This document shows, in pieces, positions 1 to 6,019 of a stretch of 33,750 nt of DNA. The DNA lies in contig JACPFJ010000013.1 in assembly GCA_016182975.1 (NCBI GenBank), positions 1-33,750 of the forward strand. The letters are read 5' to 3'. The stretch comes from Deltaproteobacteria bacterium. GTDB lineage: Bacteria > Desulfobacterota > Desulfuromonadia > Geobacterales > Pseudopelobacteraceae. The number at the start of each line of letters is the position of its first letter. Position 1 is the stretch's first letter. Both the position numbers and the translations under genes were made by a program. The notes below the pieces were generated by a model that searched no databases, had not been told where the DNA came from, and saw only the letters and a program-made list of their open reading frames with translations.

Positions 1-294
1 CGCATACCCCCCGCGCCTATCCCGCCGCAAGGCCTCAAAGCCGGCGCCGGTCAGGTAGAACACATTACCCTGCATGTCGAGCAGGCCGCGTTCGAGAAGC
101 TGCACCACGCCGGTGCTGAAATCGACGGTGTTGAACCCCCGCTGCTCGACTTCGTATTGCGCCAGGATGATGTTGATGGAATCGCCGGGGCGCATGTCGC
201 GCGACTGCAACAGATCCAGAATGACCTGATCGATGGCGCCGCTGCGCGGATGGGGTTTGCCGATCTCTGCAAATTGGCCTTTCTGATGTTTCAT
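1..294 (-). CDS. Unrecognised protein, C-terminus cut by window edge
   Basis: An open frame of 98 codons runs from the ATG at 294 down to base 1 without a stop, so the gene continues beyond the window. The start is well fixed: a strong AGGAGG Shine-Dalgarno lies about 8 bases upstream and an in-frame TAA directly precedes the ATG. The visible protein begins MKHQKGQFAEIG and is mostly predicted helices with a pattern (IDQVILDLL, VVQLLERGLL, FYLTGAGFEALRR) that resembles a small winged-helix fold, which is only a visual impression. No signal peptide or membrane segment is visible. I do not recognise the family. It is preceded by an unusually long control region with three regularly spaced palindromes, suggesting tight regulation. 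Confidence 0.75.
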   Translation of the reverse strand, partial: MKHQKGQFAEIGKPHPRSGAIDQVILDLLQSRDMRPGDSINIILAQYEVEQRGFNTVDFSTGVVQLLERGLLDMQGNVFYLTGAGFEALRRDRRGGYA

Positions 295-415
295 TTACGT
301 ATCCTCCTGTGTGCATAAAGGTGTAAGCCGCCTGCTCGAACCGGATGGCCCGGGGGGCGGTTTCCGGCAGTGGAAAACCGTTGTGTCCCCGGCGGCGAAT
401 CCGCCCGCCAGGGGC

Positions 416-437
416 TATATAACAATTTCCGTGCCAT
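416..437 (-). promoter_or_regulatory. Possible sigma-54 or extended -10 promoter
   Basis: Read on the minus strand, 437-421 is ATGGCACGGAAATTGTT. It matches the sigma-54 consensus TGGCACG-N4-TTGC except for T instead of C in the -12 GC. Directly downstream the same strand has TGTTATATA (416-424), an extended -10-like sequence for the housekeeping sigma factor. Either would start transcription near 405-410 and give the left-edge gene a 5' leader of about 115 bases. The palindromes at 545-693 lie 140-280 bases upstream of such a start, the usual range for enhancer-binding activators of sigma-54. Confidence 0.35.
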
Positions 438-544
438 GCCGTGTAAACGCCCGTTTCATGGGCACTTGCCGAGCATTGTTTTTTGGGGGGGCGATTTTGG
501 GGCAAAAATGGGGCAAAAAGGGGGGAAATTCGGGAGGTGCCAAC

Positions 545-693
545 GTAAAGCTTCTTTACACTTGCGGCAAAAGCGCATGTAACCGGCTGTTATTTATGTA
601 CTCATTAAAACGTAAAGAAAATTTACTCTTTTTGAAAAACAGCCCGCAACCCCGCCATTGACAAGGCATTTCAAAAACGTAAAGAAACTTTAC
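545..693. promoter_or_regulatory. Three palindromes GTAAAG-N3-(C/A)TTTAC, 67-bp period
   Basis: Sites lie at 545-559 (GTAAAGCTTCTTTAC), 612-626 (GTAAAGAAAATTTAC) and 679-693 (GTAAAGAAACTTTAC). Each is preceded by AAC or AC, and the third extends to a perfect 19-bp palindrome, ACGTAAAGAAACTTTACGT. Their centres are 552, 619 and 686, exactly 67 bp apart. The DNA between them is weakly similar in register (about half of positions, concentrated in the first 24), so this may be an old 67-bp tandem repeat in which only the palindrome stayed conserved. The likeliest role is a set of operators or activator sites for the minus-strand gene at the window edge. The binding protein is unknown. Confidence 0.6.
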
Positions 694-791
694 GTCTCTC
701 AAGCCGCTCCGGAAAAGGGTTTGAAACGTGAATGCCCTATTATGACGGCTTGACGAGGGTAGCTCGGAGAGGCTTTTGGGCGTTGGAAATG

Positions 792-838
792 GCGGACGGG
801 TCCCGCCCGACAGGCCGAATCCGTCCGCACATAGATGT
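792..838 (-). terminator. Inverted repeat downstream of the EF-P-like gene
   Basis: GCGGACGG (792-799) pairs perfectly with CCGTCCGC (821-828), and a small palindrome CACAT-AG-ATGTG follows at 827-838. The structure begins just past the stop codon of the minus-strand EF-P-like gene. There is no clear U-run, so an intrinsic terminator is only possible. Confidence 0.3.
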
Positions 839-849
839 GGAAAGGGGGG

Positions 850-1413
850 CTAGGCGCGCGAGATGAACCTGCCGTCGCGGGTGTCGACCTTGATCCGGTC
901 GCCCGACTCCAGGTAGGGAGGGACCTGGAGCCTGAGGCCGGTCTCCAGGACCGCCTCCTTGGTCTGGGCCGTGGCGGTGGCGTTGCGCAGCACCGGCGCG
1001 GTTTCGGTCACGGTCAGCTCCACGGTCATCGGCAGCTCCACGTTGACCATGCGCCCCTCGAACAGCCCCAGCACCACCTCGGTGCCGTCCAGCAGAAAGG
1101 GGGCCAACGCCTCGAAGGTCTCCTCCTCCATCTCGAACTGGTCGTAGGTTTCCAGGTCCATGAAGATCCCCCGGCCGCCGTCGGCGTAGAGGAACTGTCC
1201 CTTGTTGCGGCCGTAGTCGGCCTCGTCCACCTTGTCGCCGGAACGGAAGGTCTTTTCCAGGACCTGCGCGGTGATCAGGTTGCGGTACTTGGTCTTGACC
1301 ATGGTGTTGGCCCCGCGCGCCGTGGGGGAGCTGACGGTGACATCGACGATCACGCAGGGCGCCCCGTCCAATTGGATGACGAGCCCTTTTTTGAAATCGG
1401 AAGTGGTGAACAT
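850..1413 (-). CDS. Elongation factor P-like protein, EfpL/YeiP type
   Basis: The 187-residue protein starting MFTTSDFKKG has the three-domain EF-P layout and usual length. EF-P binds between the P and E sites of the ribosome and relieves stalling at consecutive prolines. The domain I loop that points at the peptidyl-transferase centre here reads SPTARGA (residues 29-35) with Arg33, instead of the PGKG loop carrying the modifiable Lys of classical EF-P. That loop is the signature of the EfpL/YeiP subfamily, which works without the lysine modification. The C-terminal part contains the family-typical VTETAPVLRNATA and GLRLQVPPYLESGDRIKVDTRDGRF. The start has GGAGA eight bases upstream. A classical EF-P may exist elsewhere in the genome. 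It lies downstream of queF on the same strand. Confidence 0.9.
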   Translation of the reverse strand: MFTTSDFKKGLVIQLDGAPCVIVDVTVSSPTARGANTMVKTKYRNLITAQVLEKTFRSGDKVDEADYGRNKGQFLYADGGRGIFMDLETYDQFEMEEETFEALAPFLLDGTEVVLGLFEGRMVNVELPMTVELTVTETAPVLRNATATAQTKEAVLETGLRLQVPPYLESGDRIKVDTRDGRFISRA

Positions 1414-1433
1414 GGGTTCTCCTTTTTTTAAAT

Positions 1434-1499
1434 CATGGGAGTTATGCGAATCATGAGAAATATGAAAATAATTGATCCCATTATTCCCATAGCTCCCAT
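1434..1499. repeat. Short-unit inverted repeat (ATGGGA family)
   Basis: CATGGGAGTTATG (1434-1446) is answered by the tandem series CCCATTATTCCCATAGCTCCCAT at 1477-1499; on the minus strand the latter is three ATGGGA units. The arms can form an imperfect hairpin in the 92-bp gap between queF and the EF-P-like gene. Function unknown; it shares its architecture (tandem short units in one arm, reverse complement in the other) with other intergenic elements in this window. Confidence 0.6.
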
Positions 1500-1505
1500 C
1501 GGCTT

Positions 1506-1937
1506 TCATTTTTTCCGGTATTCGGCCGTGGGCCAGAAGGGGATGCCGCCGCGCGGGGTGAATTCGCCGCGCACCGTCAGCCAGACCGGGTCGAGAAGCG
1601 CAACCAGGTCGTTGCAGATGCGGTTGACGCTCGCCTCGTGGAACTCGCCGTGCATGCGGAACGACCCCAGGTAAAGCTTGAGGCTCTTGCTCTCCACGCA
1701 GAGCCGGTCCGGCTGGTAGTCGATCACGATCCTGGCGAAGTCCGGCTGGCCGGTCATGGGGCAGAGGCAGGTGAACTCGGGGCATTCGATATGCAGGGTC
1801 CCGACCGCGGCGGCCGGGTTCAGCTCCGGCCTGGCGAACGGGCTGGGGAACGCCTCCAGCAGCCCGGCGTCCGGGTTGTCGTAACGGTAGCCCGTACTGC
1901 CCGCGCCGAGGGATTTCAGGTGGTCATGCAGCGCCAT
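1506..1937 (-). CDS. queF: NADPH-dependent preQ0 reductase QueF (short type)
   Basis: QueF reduces 7-cyano-7-deazaguanine (preQ0) to 7-aminomethyl-7-deazaguanine (preQ1) in queuosine tRNA modification; it is cytosolic. The 143-residue protein is the unimodular, YkvM-like length. Visible motifs are [14 protein letters not shown] (residues 55-68) with the likely catalytic Cys59 and Asp66, the QueF signature ESKSLKLYL (82-90), and the substrate-contacting HE at 100-101. The ATG at 1937 follows an AGGAG ribosome site. No other queuosine gene is in the window. It sits between a sensor kinase gene upstream and the EF-P-like gene downstream, all on the minus strand, and has its own promoter-like sequence at 1975-2004. 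I see no preQ1 riboswitch in its short leader. Confidence 0.95.
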   Translation of the reverse strand: MALHDHLKSLGAGSTGYRYDNPDAGLLEAFPSPFARPELNPAAAVGTLHIECPEFTCLCPMTGQPDFARIVIDYQPDRLCVESKSLKLYLGSFRMHGEFHEASVNRICNDLVALLDPVWLTVRGEFTPRGGIPFWPTAEYRKK

Positions 1938-1974
1938 GGCGCATCTCCTGTGTGGGCGGAAAATGAATCTTTAC

Positions 1975-2004
1975 ATACTAGCATCATTGGCAGGCCACAT
2001 TCAA
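1975..2004 (-). promoter_or_regulatory. Probable sigma-70 promoter of queF
   Basis: Minus-strand TTGAAT (2004-1999), an 18-base spacer and TAGTAT (1980-1975) match the -35 and -10 consensus at four positions each. The predicted start near 1968 gives a leader of about 30 bases before the queF ATG. Confidence 0.45.
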
Positions 2005-2007
2005 ACC

Positions 2008-4578
2008 CTAAGTTTCCAATGCCTGCCTCAGGGCGGCCCCCAGTGCGGCCAGGTTGTAGGGTTTTTGGACGAAGCCGGCCAGGCCCTTGCCGATGAACCG
2101 CTGACTGACCTCCTGCTCGTTGTAGCCGCTGGACATGATCACGCGCACGTCCGGCCTGATCCGGCGCAGCTCGCGAAAGGTCTCCTCGCCGTCCATTCTG
2201 GGCATGGTCAGGTCGAGGATCACCGCCGCGATCTCCCCGCCGCGCGCCTGGTAGACGTCCAGCGCCTCGCGCCCGTTTCCGGCGGTCAGCACGTTGAACC
2301 CCAGCATCTCCAGCATTTCGCACCCCAGGGCGCGGATGGTTTCCTCGTCGTCCACCAGGAGGAGCGTGCCGTTGCCGCGCCAGTTCGATTCCGGAGCGGC
2401 ATCCCGGCGAATCCTCTCGGCATGGCCCGGGGCCGCGGGCAAAAGCACCTTGAAGGTCGTGCCCTTGCCCGGTTCGCTGTAGATCTTGACGGCGCCCCGG
2501 TGGCCGCGGACGATACCCAGCACGGCGGCCATCCCCAGGCCACGTCCGGTGAACTTGGTGGTGAAGAACGGGTCGAAGATCCTGGAGAGGGTGTCCCGGT
2601 CCATGCCGCAGCCGGTATCGGCCACCTCCACGAACACGTAGAGCCCCTCGGGGAGCTGCTCGTCGAAGCGGATGTCGGACAGGTAGCCGCTTTCGCAGCG
2701 CATGGCGCCGGTGGTGATGGCGATCACCCCGCTCTTGTCGCCGATGGCCTCGGAGGCGTTGATGACCAGGTTCATCAGCACCTGGCGTATCTGGGTGGCG
2801 TCCACCTCCACCGGAGGGAGGTTCGCCGCCAGGTTGAAGCGCAGGATCGCCTTCTTGGAGATGGACACCTCCAGCATGTGGGTCATCTCCGTGACCAGGT
2901 CGCCCAGTTCGACCACCTCCACGACAAACTTTCCCTTGCCGGAGTAGGCCAGCATCTGGCGGGAGAGGTCGGCCGCGCGCTGGGCGGCCTGCTCGATGCT
3001 GAGCAGGTTGTCGCGGGCCGGCGAGGCGGGGTTCAGGCGTAACATGGCCAGTTCGGCGTGGCCGAGGATGGTCATCAGGATGTTGTTGAAGTCGTGGGCG
3101 ATCCCGCCGGCCAGCACCCCCAGGCTCTCCAGCTTCTGGGCGTGCAGCACCTGGGCCTCCAGCTTGCGGCGCTCCGCCTCGATCAGCTTGCGTTCGGTAA
3201 TGTCCTGGATGGTCCCGAACATCTTCAGCAAGCGGCCGTCGGCGCCGAACTCCAGGTGGCCGAGCCCGTGCACCCAGCGCACGGACCGGTCGCAGGCCCG
3301 CTCTATCCGGTACTCCCTGTTGAAGTCCTCCTGCCGATGCAGGATGTGCCCCGCCAGGTAGGCGGACATCTCCTCGCGCTGCTCGGGATGCACGATCTGC
3401 AACCACCCCAGGGTGTCCCGCCGATAGTCGTCGGCGATGCCGAAAATGGCGTCCAGTTCCTCCGAGTTCGTCCATCGGTCGGCTGCGATGTCAAACTCGT
3501 AGTGGCCGATATGGGCCACCCGCTGGGACTCCTTCAGCCTGGCTTCGTTATGGCGCAGCGCCTCTTCGACCCGCCTGCGCTCCTCCATCTCGGCAAGCAG
3601 CTTGTGATTGGACTCGGAAAGCTGCCGCGTGCGTTCATCCACCATCCGGTGCAGTACGAGCGGTTGCTTGAAGAGGGTGTGCATCAGCAGCGCGGCCAGT
3701 GCGCTGATCAAGAGCACCAGGGCGGCTTCGCCGGCGATGAGCGGCGCGGAATACCACCCCTTCACCGGCTCCACGGAGAGGGTCCATGTGCCGTTGGGCA
3801 CTTCGATGGTGCGATGCAGCGGGGAGCGGAGCGTCGTCCCGCCTGAGCGCGCGAAGACCTCCCGGCTGCCGGTGTCGGGATGGACGCGGGAGAGCTCGAA
3901 GTTATAGCCGGCCGCGACGATCTTCTGCGTGTTGGCGGCCTTCATGATCTCCGGAATGCGGATCAGGGCCGTACTGAAGCCCCAGAATCGGTCCGTGCCT
4001 TCCGCAGCGGGGAGAAAAACGGGCAGGCGGCCGACGACCGCCTGGCCACCCTGGACAAGCTCGAAGGGACCGGCCAGGGTCAGCTTGCGCGTTTTCAGGG
4101 CGAGCAGGGCCTCTCGGTTGCGTTTCGTGTCTTCCAGGAGGTTGTGGCCGATGGCCTTTTCGTTGCCCGCCAGGGGAACGATTATGGAGATGATCCCCTG
4201 CGGCGCCAGTTGCAGGCTGCTGATCCCCTCGTACAGTCCGAGCATTTCGGTTGCCAATGGCTCGAAGTTCCGTATGCGGCCCTCGTTCTGGCGGATGACC
4301 GCGGCCAATGCGTAGGTAGCCGAGAGGGCACGGTTCAGATGGTCCTGGATGTTTTCGGCACTGCTGCCCGAGATGTCGCCGACCGCCTGTTTCCTGTCCT
4401 TTAGCCGGCTGTTTTCCGTGATCACCACGAGAGCGGCGCCGAGCAGCGCCGTAACGAAAAAGGCCAGCGTTGTGACCAACCAGATCCTGATCTTCGGGGG
4501 ATGGAAATCCGGGGAGGGGGCCGGGGAAGGGGCGGCCGTGTCTTGAACCGCGTGCTGTCCGGAAGATGAGTCTGGCAT
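2008..4578 (-). CDS. Hybrid sensor histidine kinase (CHASE-PAS-HisKA-HATPase-REC)
   Basis: This 856-residue protein is an inner-membrane sensor. A Pro/Ser-rich N-terminus is followed by a membrane helix (about 33-54), a periplasmic region of about 220 residues resembling a CHASE sensor domain, a second helix (about 281-302), a coiled segment, a PAS domain (about 350-465), a phosphoacceptor region with IAHDFNNIL (His495), an ATP-binding domain with DTGCGMD and a GRGLGMAAV G-box, and a C-terminal receiver with LLVDDEE, the phosphoacceptor in ILDLTMPRMDG and the conserved KP. I chose the ATG at 4578, with GAGAGG upstream, over an in-frame start 18 codons earlier. The ligand and output partner cannot be told from sequence; having only a receiver as output, it probably signals through a phosphorelay. 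Confidence 0.9.
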   Translation of the reverse strand: MPDSSSGQHAVQDTAAPSPAPSPDFHPPKIRIWLVTTLAFFVTALLGAALVVITENSRLKDRKQAVGDISGSSAENIQDHLNRALSATYALAAVIRQNEGRIRNFEPLATEMLGLYEGISSLQLAPQGIISIIVPLAGNEKAIGHNLLEDTKRNREALLALKTRKLTLAGPFELVQGGQAVVGRLPVFLPAAEGTDRFWGFSTALIRIPEIMKAANTQKIVAAGYNFELSRVHPDTGSREVFARSGGTTLRSPLHRTIEVPNGTWTLSVEPVKGWYSAPLIAGEAALVLLISALAALLMHTLFKQPLVLHRMVDERTRQLSESNHKLLAEMEERRRVEEALRHNEARLKESQRVAHIGHYEFDIAADRWTNSEELDAIFGIADDYRRDTLGWLQIVHPEQREEMSAYLAGHILHRQEDFNREYRIERACDRSVRWVHGLGHLEFGADGRLLKMFGTIQDITERKLIEAERRKLEAQVLHAQKLESLGVLAGGIAHDFNNILMTILGHAELAMLRLNPASPARDNLLSIEQAAQRAADLSRQMLAYSGKGKFVVEVVELGDLVTEMTHMLEVSISKKAILRFNLAANLPPVEVDATQIRQVLMNLVINASEAIGDKSGVIAITTGAMRCESGYLSDIRFDEQLPEGLYVFVEVADTGCGMDRDTLSRIFDPFFTTKFTGRGLGMAAVLGIVRGHRGAVKIYSEPGKGTTFKVLLPAAPGHAERIRRDAAPESNWRGNGTLLLVDDEETIRALGCEMLEMLGFNVLTAGNGREALDVYQARGGEIAAVILDLTMPRMDGEETFRELRRIRPDVRVIMSSGYNEQEVSQRFIGKGLAGFVQKPYNLAALGAALRQALET

Positions 4579-4846
4579 GGCTAACCTCTCATTGCAGCGG
4601 GACGGGTGACGGCCGTGAGGGAACAACCCCACGCCGGCAAACGGAATTTGAGCTGAAAATACACATTTGCGCTGTGAATGTAAAACGATATGTCCATCCC
4701 TGCAAACTGCATGTATACTTTGGTCTGAATCCGTGACCCCTGCATGGCCGCTCTCGCCTGGAATGCGGCACTTCCGGCGTTTCGCCCGATCCGCCGATCA
4801 GGCCGGATTCAGTTTTTGATCTCCCGACCCACATGGAGCTTGCGTC

Positions 4847-6019
4847 ATGAATTTCTGCGTCTCGCCATTGATCGAAAAGGTACATTTCCCCCCGATCTCC
4901 GAGGTGAAGGAATGGCTGGCGGCCCGCCCGGCCGAGGGCCCTGAGCTGATCGACCTCTGCCAGGCCGTGCCGGACTACCCCCCGGCACCGGAGCTGACCG
5001 CCCATCTGGGCGAACTGCTGGCCGATCCGCTGACCTCCAGGTATTCCCCGGACGAGGGGCTCCCCGAGGCACGCGCCGCCCTCTGCGGCTATTACGAACG
5101 GAAATACGGCGCCCTCATCGCCCCCTCCGAGCTCTGCCTGACCATCGGCGCCAGCCAGGCCTTCTGGCTGGCCGTCGTCACCCTCTGCCGCGCCGGGGAC
5201 GAGATGGTGGTGCAGGCGCCCTACTACTTCGACCATGCCATGGCCCTGGAGATGCTGGGCATCCGCGGCGTCTACGCCCCCTTTGACGAGGAGAGCGGCG
5301 GGCTCCCCTCTCCGGCGCGGATCGAGGCGCTGATCGGCGCCAGGACACGCGCCATCCTGCTGGTCACCCCCAGCAACCCCACCGGCGCCATCACCCCGCC
5401 GGAGCTCCTGGCAGAGCTGTACGAGCTGGCCAGGCGGCGCAACATCGCCCTGATCCTGGACGAGACCTACAACGAGTTCATCCCCGCGGGGGGGCGGCCC
5501 CACGAGCTGTTCGCCCGGCCGGGGTGGGGGGGGCACCTGGTCCATATCGCCTCCTTCGGCAAGACCCTGGCCCTGACCGGCTACCGCGCCGGGATGCTGG
5601 CCGCGTCGCGGCAGTTCATCCGCCACGCGCTCAAGGCCCAGGACACCATGGCGGTCTGCCAGCCACGCATCACCCAGCATGCCGTGCGCTTCGGGGTGGA
5701 GCGCCTGGAGGGGTGGGTGGCGGCCAACCGCGAGCAGATGACCCGGCGCCACGACCTGTTCCGGCACGAGTTCCTCAAGCCGGGCAATCCGTTCCACCTG
5801 GCGGCCAGCGGCGCTTTCTTCGCCTGGGTGCGGCACCCGTTTCCCGGCCTTTCTGGCCGGCAGGCGGCCAGGCGGATGCTGGACGAGGCCGGCATCCTCT
5901 GCCTGCCGGGCGAGGTCTTCGGCCCCGGAATGGAGGGGTACCTGCGGCTCGCCTTCGGCAACATCCATGCGGAGATGATTCCGGAGGCGGTCAGGCGCTT
6001 CCGGGGGATGGGGTGGTGA
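4847..6019 (+). CDS. PLP-dependent aminotransferase, class I/II
   Basis: The 390-residue protein has the fold-type I aminotransferase pattern: YSPDEGLPEAR near the N-terminus, the cofactor-clasping YYF at 126-128, SNPTG (176-180), DETYNEF (205-211) and the Schiff-base lysine in SFGKTLALTGYR (Lys239). The C-terminal R-x-x-F substrate carboxylate site is represented by RLAFG near 372. Such enzymes move an amino group between an amino acid and a 2-oxo acid in the cytosol. The substrate is not predictable; aspartate, branched-chain or aromatic amino acids are all possible. GGAG precedes the ATG by nine bases. Its TGA overlaps the ATG of the next gene by one base, implying translational coupling with the tRNA nucleotidyltransferase, with no obvious metabolic link. 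Confidence 0.88.
   Translation: MNFCVSPLIEKVHFPPISEVKEWLAARPAEGPELIDLCQAVPDYPPAPELTAHLGELLADPLTSRYSPDEGLPEARAALCGYYERKYGALIAPSELCLTIGASQAFWLAVVTLCRAGDEMVVQAPYYFDHAMALEMLGIRGVYAPFDEESGGLPSPARIEALIGARTRAILLVTPSNPTGAITPPELLAELYELARRRNIALILDETYNEFIPAGGRPHELFARPGWGGHLVHIASFGKTLALTGYRAGMLAASRQFIRHALKAQDTMAVCQPRITQHAVRFGVERLEGWVAANREQMTRRHDLFRHEFLKPGNPFHLAASGAFFAWVRHPFPGLSGRQAARRMLDEAGILCLPGEVFGPGMEGYLRLAFGNIHAEMIPEAVRRFRGMGW

Larger units (their letters stand above)
295..849. other. Long non-coding control region
   Basis: About 550 bases separate the left-edge gene from the stop of the EF-P-like gene. No frame here has a credible start, ribosome site and codon use together; the plus-strand frame at 311-661 has none of these. 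The stretch holds a promoter-like sequence for the minus-strand gene (416-437), an 11-bp tandem GGGGCAAAAA-type repeat (499-520), three palindromes at 545-559, 612-626 and 679-693 in a locally AT-rich tract, and an inverted repeat at 792-828 close to the end of the EF-P-like gene. Confidence 0.7.

Noticed and set aside
311..661. Plus-strand open frame in the left control region
   Set aside because: No ribosome site, runs through the palindromes and GGGG/AAAA tracts, and its translation has no protein-like pattern.
545..693. Palindromes as a mini CRISPR array
   Set aside because: Only 15-19-bp palindromic units with 48-52-bp partly similar intervals, no cas genes nearby; the geometry fits regulatory sites better.
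1938..2007. preQ1 riboswitch before queF
   Set aside because: The predicted leader is only about 30 bases and lacks the C-rich loop and A-rich tail of preQ1 aptamers.
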